Position numbers and translations under genes: made by a program. A stretch of DNA of 47,080 bases, taken from assembly GCA_001797675.1 (NCBI GenBank), contig MGQB01000008.1, positions 1 to 47,080 on the forward strand, in the 5' to 3' direction. Shown here piece by piece: positions 16,969 to 24,901 of this stretch (the first letter of the stretch is position 1; each line of letters opens with the position of its first letter). Under the pieces are notes generated by a model. The model worked only from the letters and a program-made list of their open reading frames with translations. It made no database searches and had not been told where the DNA came from. Source of the stretch: Deltaproteobacteria bacterium RBG_13_43_22. GTDB lineage: Bacteria; Desulfobacterota; RBG-13-43-22.

Positions 16969-18342
16969 TTACAAGCAACCCATAGAGTCCGATTGCAGAT
17001 TTGTGAAATATTTATCATAATAGTGGGAACCTTTCCATCCTCTTTTCATGGCCTGGTTGAACTTGTAGATGGCATAAAAATTGGTTATGTTTTTCATACT
17101 GAGAAACGATTTTATCATGCGGTACTGGTTCATGGGGAAAGAGTAAATGTGATGCTTGATATAGTTGTTGCCCCTATAGATGGTAACTGGATCAACTCCA
17201 ACGGTTTTTTGAACTACATAGGACAATCGGTATTTTATCCAGTCATCAGGAAAGTTATCATAAAGCAGCCGATTTTCATTTCGCATCCTCTCCATTAATG
17301 CCGTTCCCGGAAGGGGAGTAAGGATAGTCATCTGAAGTACGTCTACCCCCGCGCTTACCAAAAAACGGGCAAGCCTTCGATAGTATGCTGGAGATTCATG
17401 GTCGTTGCCAATGATAAAAGACCCTACCACGCCGATTCCATTACGGTGAAAAGCCTTAATAACCCTCCTGTAGTTCTCTACTCCTATTTTTATATTTATC
17501 CCTTTCTTCATGGCCTTCAGGCTTTCTTCACTGATGCTTTCAAGTCCAATGAAAGCAAACATGCAGCCTGATTGTCCCGCCAGTTTTAACAATGTTTCGT
17601 CATCGGCTGTGTTGATGGATGTCTGCATCCACCATTTTTTATTCAGCCTCCTCCGGATCATCCCCTCAAACAATTCAATAGCCCTGTCTTTGCTCTCATC
17701 GGTATACCCTACCAGATTGTCATCCAAAAAGAATAGGTATTCCCCCTTTATCTCTTTGAGTTCATCGAGTACATCCTCGGGTCTGCGTTGTCGGTATATC
17801 CGGCCAAGATATTTTGACACAGAGCAAAAATCGCAGTTAAACGGACACCCTCTGGAGGTTTGAACTGATTGAAAAAGATAATCAGAACTCAGTAATTCCC
17901 GGCGGGGTTTTATTTTGAAATGAGATAGATCCAGTTGAGGTCCGGAATACTTACCGGATAAGCGATTATTTTCAAAGTCGTCGATAACTTTTTCCCATAT
18001 ACCTTCGGCTTCTCCCACAACGACGGCATCCGCAAAATTCAATGCTTCGTCTGGAAGCATGGAACTATGTATCCCGCCAATGATTACTTTAATATTTTTT
18101 TTACGGTACATCCGGGATAAATCATAGGCCCTATTGATATTGCTGGTAAAAGCGGTGATCCCTACAAGATCGGCATCTTCTATTGGTAATTGTCCGAAGT
18201 TCTCATCTGCGATTTTGACCTCCCAGTTGGAAGGAGTGACTGCTGCGACATAAGCAAGACCCAAGGGTTGGGCAGTAGAAAATTTACTCAAGAGGCCTCC
18301 GCTTATTTGAGAGACCGGATTTATCAAAAGGAGTTTTTTCAT
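16969..18342 (-). CDS. B12-binding-domain radical SAM protein, copy 2
   Basis: This 457-residue protein aligns end to end with copy 1, by eye at well over half identity, including M-K-K-L-L-L-I-N-P-V, G-I-T-A-F-T-S-N-I-N-R-A-Y, R-G-C-P-F-N-C-D-F-C-S-V and L-T-P-L-P-G-T. The cluster-binding cysteines (C-x3-C-x2-C) are intact. ATG at 18342 was chosen because it matches the N-terminus of copy 1 exactly and follows GGGAAAG; the longer frame only adds residues reading into the upstream gap. The C-terminus carries about ten extra residues. It is in convergent orientation with copy 1, with 246 bases between them and no gene in that gap. Confidence 0.88.
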   Translation of the reverse strand: MKKLLLINPVSQISGGLLSKFSTAQPLGLAYVAAVTPSNWEVKIADENFGQLPIEDADLVGITAFTSNINRAYDLSRMYRKKNIKVIIGGIHSSMLPDEALNFADAVVVGEAEGIWEKVIDDFENNRLSGKYSGPQLDLSHFKIKPRRELLSSDYLFQSVQTSRGCPFNCDFCSVSKYLGRIYRQRRPEDVLDELKEIKGEYLFFLDDNLVGYTDESKDRAIELFEGMIRRRLNKKWWMQTSINTADDETLLKLAGQSGCMFAFIGLESISEESLKAMKKGINIKIGVENYRRVIKAFHRNGIGVVGSFIIGNDHESPAYYRRLARFLVSAGVDVLQMTILTPLPGTALMERMRNENRLLYDNFPDDWIKYRLSYVVQKTVGVDPVTIYRGNNYIKHHIYSFPMNQYRMIKSFLSMKNITNFYAIYKFNQAMKRGWKGSHYYDKYFTNLQSDSMGCL

Positions 18343-18439
18343 TTTCACTTTCCCTATTGAAGTGCTCTCGGGATCTTTTCTTGGCCCATAGCTTCCCGGG
18401 TGACACCCGATAGGCAATCGGCGTGCCCTCTGTTACTTT

Positions 18440-19033
18440 TTAAAAAATTACATCCTCCAGGTATCGAGTTATGGCCTCGTCATAGTGATGGGTCAGGGCA
18501 TAGACCTTCTTGGCCAGATAAAACCGGGTCGCTTTGGAAGTATTTCCGCTGGATTTTAATTCTGTAAGGACCTTGGGGTAATCGGCCGGGTCGGTCAGGA
18601 CGGTCACATCCTCAAAGTTTTTTGCTGCCGCCCGAAGCAGGGCAGGACCGCCGATATCGATATTCTCGATGGCTTCTTCCAAGGTACATCCGGGCTTGGC
18701 CACGGTTTTCTCAAAGGCATAGAGGTTGACGATCAGCAGATCGATGGGGTCGATGCCTAGGGTCTTCATTTGTTCCTGGTGTTTTAGGTCGTTCCTGCGT
18801 CCCAAAAGACCGCCGTGGATTTTGGGCTGAAGGGTTTTGACCCGACCGTCCATAATCTCCGGGAAGCCGGTATAAGCGGAAACTTCGGTCACCGGAATAC
18901 CGGCCGATTGCAGGGCCTTGGCGGTCCCTCCGGTGGAAAGTATTTCAAATCCCAGGGACGTCAACTCCTGGGCCAGTTCGGTGATCCCTGACTTGTCCGT
19001 AACACTAATCAACGCTTTTCTTTTATTTGCCAT
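18440..19033 (-). CDS. purH: IMP cyclohydrolase, stand-alone N-terminal domain of PurH
   Basis: A 197-residue protein that closes FAICAR to IMP, the last step of de novo purine synthesis. The MGS-like fold is clear: [38 protein letters not shown], and [16 protein letters not shown]. The AICAR transformylase domain that follows in most bacteria is absent, and the protein ends with a natural stop after the cyclohydrolase domain. Split PurH is known in Deltaproteobacteria, so this is not a truncation artefact. ATG at 19033 was chosen over an earlier in-frame start because the PurH N-terminus begins there. Confidence 0.93.
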   Translation of the reverse strand: MANKRKALISVTDKSGITELAQELTSLGFEILSTGGTAKALQSAGIPVTEVSAYTGFPEIMDGRVKTLQPKIHGGLLGRRNDLKHQEQMKTLGIDPIDLLIVNLYAFEKTVAKPGCTLEEAIENIDIGGPALLRAAAKNFEDVTVLTDPADYPKVLTELKSSGNTSKATRFYLAKKVYALTHHYDEAITRYLEDVIF

Positions 19034-19108
19034 GGTATAAACTCCTTGTAAATTCTTACATTCAATAATCTGAGAATTTATCTCTAAGTGTTCAACCACT
19101 CGGGATCA

Positions 19109-19202
19109 ATCGCTTCAAACGAAGCGATACTGGATACTGGATGTTGGGTTAATTTTAATTAAATCCTGTATCGTTTTTATCCAGAATCCAGTATCCAGCA
19201 TC
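19109..19202. repeat. Two adjacent palindromes upstream of IMP cyclohydrolase
   Basis: ATCGCTTC (19109-19116) and GAAGCGAT (19121-19128) form a perfect four-base-loop hairpin. Next to it, 19126-19147 and 19181-19202 form a 22-base inverted pair with three mismatches built on the repeated word CTGGATACTGGAT. The position is between the ferredoxin-type gene stop (19340) and the purH start (19033). It could end transcription of the former or be a dispersed repeat. The rest of this 306 bp gap shows no gene. Confidence 0.5.
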
Positions 19203-19339
19203 TTTTTAATATAATGAGGCCGCCAAAAATTTGGAGGATCGGGTTAACAAACCCAATTTCAAACATATTTGGTTAGACTCAATTGGGACAATCCTATCAG
19301 GGACGGCAAACAAGGTCAAGCAGGACCATAAAAACCCGA

Positions 19340-20074
19340 TCAAATCAATCCTCCCCGGATACTGATCACCTTTTCCTCCAAGGGGATCTTTTTTCCGGAG
19401 GCCTCCAGAGCCTTTTTAACAATAAACGGCATACCGGAACAGCAGGGCACTTCCATGACCACGGTGGTAATGCTTTTTATGTCCGCTGTGTTAAATATCT
19501 CGGTGAACTTGGCAATATATTCCTGGACGTCGTCGAATTTGGGACAACCCATCATAACCACCTTGCCGGTCAGGAAATCCCGATGAAAATTGGGATAGGC
19601 CAGGGGGGTACAATCGGCCACGACCAAAAGGTCAGCTCCCTTCAGGAATGGGGCAGTCGGAGGAACCAGCTTGATTTGGACCGGCCAATGGCTGAGGGCC
19701 GAAGCTTGGCCGGTTAGCGTGTGAGGCTGATTGGCCTGCTGACAGGAATCTATTTGGGGAAAGCTCTGCAATTGTGTGGATGGACAGCCGCAGGGCAGGG
19801 TGGTTGTTTCCGGCCCATCCGTTTTTCCTGCCTTTTTAAGATGTTCTTCAACGGCCGCCTCGTCAAAATCATCGGCTTCACGCTCGAGTATTTTCAGGGC
19901 ATCGTTGGGGCATTCCCCCAAACAGGCCCCTAAGCCGTCGCAATATTTCTCGGCTGTCAATCGGGCTTTACCGTCGATTATCTGGATGGCGCCCTCGGCG
20001 CAGGAAGGCACACACAAACCACATCCGTCACATCGGTCCGAATCGATTTCGATGATTTTTCGTTTGATTTTCAT
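19340..20074 (-). CDS. 2x[4Fe-4S] ferredoxin-type protein of the hcp operon
   Basis: A 244-residue protein. The N-terminal 70 residues bind two [4Fe-4S] clusters: C-D-G-C-G-L-C-V-P-S-C and C-D-G-L-G-A-C-L-G-E-C-P. After a Cys-containing linker, the C-terminal domain has M-G-C-P-K-F and V-P-C-C-S-G-M-P-F, additional potential metal or thiol sites. Proteins of this type commonly neighbour hybrid cluster protein genes in anaerobes and probably supply electrons; that is inference. ATG at 20074 was chosen because AGGAG sits ideally upstream. Confidence 0.83.
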   Translation of the reverse strand: MKIKRKIIEIDSDRCDGCGLCVPSCAEGAIQIIDGKARLTAEKYCDGLGACLGECPNDALKILEREADDFDEAAVEEHLKKAGKTDGPETTTLPCGCPSTQLQSFPQIDSCQQANQPHTLTGQASALSHWPVQIKLVPPTAPFLKGADLLVVADCTPLAYPNFHRDFLTGKVVMMGCPKFDDVQEYIAKFTEIFNTADIKSITTVVMEVPCCSGMPFIVKKALEASGKKIPLEEKVISIRGGLI

Positions 20075-20141
20075 TTTGTTCTCCTTTTGCTTGCAGGTTG
20101 ATAAAAAACGCCCATCAGCTGCGTTTCCCCTGTCCTTCGTC

Positions 20142-20216
20142 ACATGCGGCGTACATTCGAGTACGCCGCATTCCTCAGGCCTTCGGGGGCCTTACATCTG
20201 GACATTTTTGATCAAC
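20142..20216. repeat. Dispersed intergenic repeat, copy B, with two hairpins
   Basis: Aligns with copy A near 4205-4273. This copy contains perfect ten-base arms TGCGGCGTAC (20145-20154) and GTACGCCGCA (20161-20170) around a six-base loop, then AGGCC/GGCCT arms at 20177-20181 and 20188-20192. It lies just upstream of the ferredoxin-type gene. Strong paired structure with REP-like character. Confidence 0.55.
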
Positions 20217-20312
20217 TTAAGAATATAGACATTATTTTGATATCAATCATCACCGGTCAGCCGTGACATCTGACCTTTTTAAAAATTGGATACAATATTT
20301 TACTTTGAGCTT

Positions 20313-21053
20313 TCAGCTTTCAACTGGTTGCAAGAGGACCTCCCTGGCCAGTTTTCGGCCGCTTTCGGTCAGAAAGGATTTTTCAATATTCTGTTTCGTC
20401 CTCTCCGGTTCCGTAGTTTTTTCTTTTTGGGCCTCTTCCAAATTGACGATTAAATCGGCGTCATAAATGGCCTTATAGTTGTTGGTTTCCTCGGTCCTGG
20501 GATGATGGTGATGGCCGACGATATCACAGACCTCTTCGATCAATTCCGATCGTGCGCCCAAGTTCATCATGATGGTTCTGGCCATGGGTGGTCCCAATTC
20601 CTCCTGATAGCGCGCCGCTGTGCTCTGGTACTTTCTTTCCGCTTCATGGATGCCGATATCGTGCAGATAGGCCGCCGGCAGAATAACGGCCAGATTCCCT
20701 TTTTCAGATTTGCCGATCTGTTCGGCATAACGGGCCACCTTGGTTGCGTGGCCGATGCGGCGGAAATCCTTCCCGAAATATTTTTTCATCTCAATAGCCA
20801 CCCGGTCCTTTAAGAGATCTTCCTTCTGGGCTATGAGCTCAGGCGGCAAATCTCCCAGGCATTGTTCGGCATATTGACAATAAGAGGCACAGCCAAAATC
20901 CATCTTGGGGTTAAGAAGGCGATAGCCGCAGTTTTTGCAACGGCGGGTGGTATCATCTTTAAAAAACTCCATCTCCTGCCCGCATTGGGGACAATTCGCC
21001 CCAAAGATGGAACCGGGTTTCCAATAACGGCTGTCTTGACCTGGACATTTCAT
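20313..21053 (-). CDS. Zinc-ribbon HD-domain phosphohydrolase-like protein
   Basis: A 246-residue protein. The N-terminus has two C-x2-C pairs (N-C-P-Q-C and R-C-K-N-C), followed by C-A-S-Y-C-Q-Y-A-E-Q-C. The HD domain follows: H in R-I-G-H-A-T-K, the metal pair in Y-L-H-D-I-G, G-H-H-H-H-P, and D in D-A-D-L-I. The metal ligands of a hydrolytic HD domain are therefore present. Genes with this arrangement are found next to hcp in anaerobes, but the substrate is unknown. ATG at 21053 with AGGAG upstream. It sits between hcp and the ferredoxin-type gene. Confidence 0.82.
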   Translation of the reverse strand: MKCPGQDSRYWKPGSIFGANCPQCGQEMEFFKDDTTRRCKNCGYRLLNPKMDFGCASYCQYAEQCLGDLPPELIAQKEDLLKDRVAIEMKKYFGKDFRRIGHATKVARYAEQIGKSEKGNLAVILPAAYLHDIGIHEAERKYQSTAARYQEELGPPMARTIMMNLGARSELIEEVCDIVGHHHHPRTEETNNYKAIYDADLIVNLEEAQKEKTTEPERTKQNIEKSFLTESGRKLAREVLLQPVES

Positions 21054-21211
21054 AGTTTATTACTCCTCACGCAAAGATCTGCTTGATGATGGTTTAAGGA
21101 TCGTCCCGTCTATGGCGGACCTTGGGGAGCGTTTCACTTTAGGCCTAAGGTAGTTGCATTAAACCTCTTCCCTCAAGTCTCGACATCATCGGGAAGATCC
21201 TTTAGCGTGCT

Positions 21212-22840
21212 CTATCCTAAAATCGCTTTCAAATCTTCTTCCGGTGTGCTGATGGGCATGATGTTGAAGTTCTTAACCAGCACATCCAGCACATTAGGGG
21301 TTATAAAGGCCGGCAAAGACGGCCCAAGGCGGATATCCTTGATCCCCAGGTAGAACAAGGTCAGCAGGATGGCCACGGCCTTCTGCTCATACCAGGACAG
21401 GATCATGGATAAAGGCAGATCGTTCACCCCCACATTAAAGGCCTTGGACAGGGCCACGGCGATCTGAATGGCCGAATAGGCGTCGTTGCACTGGCCGATG
21501 TCCAAGAGTCTGGGAATACCGCCGATATTCCCCAGGTCTTTATCAAAGAAACGGAACTTGCCGCAGGCCAGGGTCAGAACCACACAATCCTTGGGGACCA
21601 GGTCCACAAATTTGGTGTAATAGTTACGGCCTGATTTAGCCCCGTCACAGCCGGCCACCAGAAAGAAATGACGGATGTCCTTATTTTTTACAGCCTCGAT
21701 GACCTTGTCGGCCACACCCAAAACCGCATTGCGGCCGAACCCGCAGGTGACTTGTCCGCGGTCCATATCCTCCGGATATCCGGGCAGGGCCAGGGCCTTT
21801 TCAATCAAGGAGGTAAAATCTTTATTCTTGATGTGCACAACACCGGGCATGCCAACCAGGCCGGTAGTAAAGATATTCCCCTGATAGGATTCCCTGGGTT
21901 TCTGTATGCAGTTGGTGGTCATCAGGATGGCCCCGGGGAAATCGGCAAACTCTTTGGTCTGGTTGAACCAGGCCGTACCGTAATGGCCGTAGAAATGGGA
22001 ATACTTTTTTAGACCCGGATAACCATGGGTGGGGAGCATTTCACCATGGGTATAAACAAAGATTCCTTTACCTTCACTCTGTTTTAAGACCTCTTCCAAA
22101 TCTTTCAGGTCATGTCCGGAAACCAGGATGGCCTTGCCTTTTTTAGCCCCCAAGGGTACCGCAGTCGGAACCGGATGACCGTAAGTCCCGGTATTGGCGG
22201 CATCGAGGAGTTCCATGGCCCGCAGATTGATCTCCCCGCATTTCAGGACCAGACCGACCCAGTCATTCAAAGATAAGTTTTTATTCAAGGTTGCGGCCAG
22301 CCCCTCCTGAATAAAACTATAAACAGCATCATCTTCCTGCCCCAGGATCTGGGCATGATCGGCATAGGCGGCAACTCCCTTGAGGCCGAAGGTCAGAGTC
22401 CATTGGAGGGCATGGATGTCCTTATCGATAGAGGGATCGGAATGAATACCTACCCCTTCCCCCTGGTGGATCATCCCTTCCAGAGTCGGCTCGGGTTTTA
22501 GAACAGCAGGGCCTTCCGTGAAATTTACCTGACCTCCGGCGGTTTTGACCTTTTCTTTCAGGGTTTCTCTGAGTTCCACGGTCCGCCGGATCAATTCCAC
22601 AAAACGGTCCGGATCGAAATCGACATTGGTCAAAGTTGAAAAGGTGGCTTCACAAATAAAGACATTGACCTGTCGGTCGATTACCCCCACCTTTCGGCCT
22701 TCCAGGGTAACCTGAGACAATCCCCGCAAGGTATAGATCAGAAGATCGTGAAGGGCCGCCACCTCGGGCTGCTTTCCGCATACTCCGATTTTGGTGCATC
22801 CTTCTCCTTTGGCTGTTTGTTCACATTGATAACAAAACAT
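21212..22840 (-). CDS. hcp: Hydroxylamine reductase / hybrid cluster protein, class I
   Basis: A 542-residue cytoplasmic iron-sulfur protein, now regarded mainly as a nitric oxide reductase in nitrosative-stress defence. The N-terminal cluster ligands are C3, C6, C15 and C21 (spacing 2-8-5), the pattern of strict anaerobes. Hybrid-cluster residues are visible in V-S-G-H-D-L, the T-H-G-E-M-L-P-x-H stretch, T-N-C-I-Q, the V-A-G-C-D-G segment, L-A-C-G-K-F-R-F and I-G-Q-C-N-D. ATG at 22840. The upstream region carries an HcpR-type palindrome at 22933-22948. HD-domain and ferredoxin-type genes follow on the same strand. Confidence 0.96.
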   Translation of the reverse strand: MFCYQCEQTAKGEGCTKIGVCGKQPEVAALHDLLIYTLRGLSQVTLEGRKVGVIDRQVNVFICEATFSTLTNVDFDPDRFVELIRRTVELRETLKEKVKTAGGQVNFTEGPAVLKPEPTLEGMIHQGEGVGIHSDPSIDKDIHALQWTLTFGLKGVAAYADHAQILGQEDDAVYSFIQEGLAATLNKNLSLNDWVGLVLKCGEINLRAMELLDAANTGTYGHPVPTAVPLGAKKGKAILVSGHDLKDLEEVLKQSEGKGIFVYTHGEMLPTHGYPGLKKYSHFYGHYGTAWFNQTKEFADFPGAILMTTNCIQKPRESYQGNIFTTGLVGMPGVVHIKNKDFTSLIEKALALPGYPEDMDRGQVTCGFGRNAVLGVADKVIEAVKNKDIRHFFLVAGCDGAKSGRNYYTKFVDLVPKDCVVLTLACGKFRFFDKDLGNIGGIPRLLDIGQCNDAYSAIQIAVALSKAFNVGVNDLPLSMILSWYEQKAVAILLTLFYLGIKDIRLGPSLPAFITPNVLDVLVKNFNIMPISTPEEDLKAILG

Positions 22841-22905
22841 GGTTTACTCCTTTCTATTCTATCGGTTGGTTTTTTGATTTATTATTTCCGTTATCTGTTG
22901 ACCTA

Positions 22906-22948
22906 ATAATAATCATTAAGGTCAGGATCTGCATTGACTTAAGTCAAT
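22906..22948 (-). promoter_or_regulatory. Predicted HcpR-regulated promoter of hcp
   Basis: ATTGACTTAAGTCAAT at 22933-22948 is a perfect 16-base palindrome that fits the TTGAC-N4-GTCAA sites described for the Crp/Fnr-family regulator HcpR in Deltaproteobacteria. On the minus strand a -10-like TATTAT lies at 22911-22906, which predicts transcription from about 22899. The palindrome centre is then at -41.5, the standard class II activator position. A second, looser TGACCT/AGGTCA pair flanks the -10 (22899-22904 and 22919-22924). The regulator gene itself is not in the window. Confidence 0.68.
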
Positions 22949-23118
22949 AAAAAGGAATTTTTTGAAGGTTTTATTGCGGAAAACTGTTCGAAAAAGGATT
23001 TTGGACCTTATTTTAATGAAAACGACCAGATAAATAAACCATTTTATTTTGATTAAACTGGCCTTGACGGGAAGGCAAACCATCCTTTATGATTAAATAA
23101 TAAAAAAATTCTTAAACG

Positions 23119-24327
23119 ATGAGCCCCTTTCATACAACAACCATCTTAACGGTCATCACTGTCCTGGGGGCCGGCTTAGGTCTCCAGGGTCCGATGCGTT
23201 GGTATATTTTAGGACTGGTGTTGGTGGTCTACTTCACTCTTCTGGTTCTCGGAGTCTTTATAATCAAACTGAGTTTTTTCGTCAAAGCCCATTGCCGGGG
23301 AAAGGGAAACGGAAAACATGTAGCCCTGACTTTTGATGACGGACCGGACCCGGCTGCTACGCCTAATCTCCTGACGGTTCTTAACGGTCACGGGATCAAG
23401 GCCGCCTTCTTTCCCATAGGGACAAAAGTTAGGGACTATTCTGAGATCATCAAACAGATCGATCAGGAAGGCCATACCATAGGAAATCATTCTTTTCATC
23501 ACACCTGGTGGATCAATTTTCTTGTTGGAAGAGCATTGAATCGGGAAATCAACCTGGCCCAGAAGGCCATTGAAGCTGCCATTGGTAAAGCGCCCGCCTA
23601 TTATCGTCCTCCTATGGGCCTGACCAACCCCCATCTGAAAAGGGCGTTGAAGAAACAAGGACTGTCGGTAATCGGTTGGGATGTCAGACCCTTTGATATC
23701 GGGCTTGAGGCCGAGAAGGTGATCAAAAGGGTTCTTGAAAAAATTAAAAACGGAAGCATAATCGTGCTTCATGATAAGGGTCGGTCCCCGGCTGATTTGA
23801 CTCAATTAACCGATAAGTTAATAACCGAGATCAAGAAAAAGGGATATGCCTTCAGCGAAATTCAGGATCTTGTCGGTGAAAGGGCTTATCAGAAGGCAAA
23901 AAAAGGCAACCAGAGCGAAGCCGGTATCTCTATCCCTTCCTGGTTTGAGTCTAAGGAAGGCCGTCGGCAGGGTGGGTTCAGATATTTTTTGGCCCAAAAA
24001 TTGGCCTCCACCGCATATGTAAGGAAGGCCATCCAAGAACAGGTAACCCTGGAAGTCTTCAAGATCAGACCATCTTTTAAATTCTTAGTCGGCGTGAGTT
24101 TGGTCCTGTTCAGCTACGTGTTAGGGTGGCCCATGGTCGGCCTATTCAGTTTTTTGTCGGCTTATTATCAGGCCCCTGCCTTACTTATGGTCGGCCCGGC
24201 TTTTTATGGATTCTCCCATTTGGTGTGGCTGTTCGGGATGGTTCTGGCCGGACGGGATTGTATTAAATATGCCGATATTATGTTGAGCTGGTTCCTGAGT
24301 AAGGTGGTGGAGAGGACGTTGAATTGA
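23119..24327 (+). CDS. Membrane-anchored NodB-type polysaccharide deacetylase
   Basis: A 402-residue protein. Two N-terminal hydrophobic helices (about 8-25 and 30-52) precede a NodB domain with T-F-D-D-G-P-D-P (motif 1, metal-binding Asp), H-S-F-H-H-T (motif 2, H-x3-H) and Y-R-P-P (motif 3), then L-H-D-K (motif 5). Two or three further hydrophobic segments occupy the C-terminal 90 residues. The family removes N- or O-acetyl groups from sugars. It is the first gene of the plus-strand lipid cluster and overlaps plsY by four bases, so it is part of the cluster, perhaps trimming a sugar on the product or its site of attachment. No clear Shine-Dalgarno was seen. Confidence 0.85.
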   Translation: MSPFHTTTILTVITVLGAGLGLQGPMRWYILGLVLVVYFTLLVLGVFIIKLSFFVKAHCRGKGNGKHVALTFDDGPDPAATPNLLTVLNGHGIKAAFFPIGTKVRDYSEIIKQIDQEGHTIGNHSFHHTWWINFLVGRALNREINLAQKAIEAAIGKAPAYYRPPMGLTNPHLKRALKKQGLSVIGWDVRPFDIGLEAEKVIKRVLEKIKNGSIIVLHDKGRSPADLTQLTDKLITEIKKKGYAFSEIQDLVGERAYQKAKKGNQSEAGISIPSWFESKEGRRQGGFRYFLAQKLASTAYVRKAIQEQVTLEVFKIRPSFKFLVGVSLVLFSYVLGWPMVGLFSFLSAYYQAPALLMVGPAFYGFSHLVWLFGMVLAGRDCIKYADIMLSWFLSKVVERTLN

Positions 24328-24893
24328 GCAATTTTTTATTGTTTGGCCTATTGACCTACCTGTTGGCTTCGATCAACTTTTCCATCATTCTGTTTAAAAT
24401 CTTCGGCAAAGGTGATCCAAGAGACCGATTCAGCGGTAATGCCGGGACGGCGAATGTTTCCAGGCAGCTTGGTAAATTTTGGGGTTTGTTAATCCTTCTC
24501 CTTGATATGGGCCGGGCCGTCGCCGTCGCTCAAATCGGAATTTGGTTTCTGTCTGTTCCGTTAGTGCCTTTTTTAGGTCTGATCCTTGTGCTCGGAAACC
24601 AAAGGCCCATTTTTCACAGTTTCCGGGGAGGTAAAGGAGTGGCCGGCTATCTTGGATTTACCGCCTTCATGTCGCCTGTTTCAGCCGGGATTTCCTGTCT
24701 GGCTTGGCTTGTGGCCTTTGGGTTGTTTCGTCAGACCTTTATCGGGTCTTTCTTTATGATCACAGTCCTGGGATTGGGTACAATGATCCATTACTCCTGG
24801 GACTGGACGGTGATTGTCTGGGCCGTTTTCACTATGGCCTTTATTTTTTATGCCCATAAACCGAATATTATGGCCTTTGTGAAAAAAAAGTAA
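24324..24893 (+). CDS. PlsY-like acyl-phosphate:glycerol-3-phosphate acyltransferase
   Basis: A 189-residue membrane protein with about five hydrophobic segments, the size of PlsY. Motif 1 is F-S-G-N-A-G-T-A-N-V-S-R, close to the usual S-x-N-x-G-T-T-N-x-x-R. Motif 2 is R-G-G-K-G-V-A-G, but the usual preceding G-H-x-F-P is G-N-Q-R-P. The C-terminal H-K-P-N-I matches motif 3. PlsY acylates glycerol-3-phosphate using acyl-phosphate as donor. Here it is coupled to the deacetylase by a TTGA overlap and lies in the same cluster as a fatty acid kinase fusion that could make that donor. The changed motif 2 leaves some doubt about substrate or activity. Confidence 0.8.
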   Translation: MSNFLLFGLLTYLLASINFSIILFKIFGKGDPRDRFSGNAGTANVSRQLGKFWGLLILLLDMGRAVAVAQIGIWFLSVPLVPFLGLILVLGNQRPIFHSFRGGKGVAGYLGFTAFMSPVSAGISCLAWLVAFGLFRQTFIGSFFMITVLGLGTMIHYSWDWTVIVWAVFTMAFIFYAHKPNIMAFVKKK

Positions 24894-24901
24894 TTGAGAT
24901 A

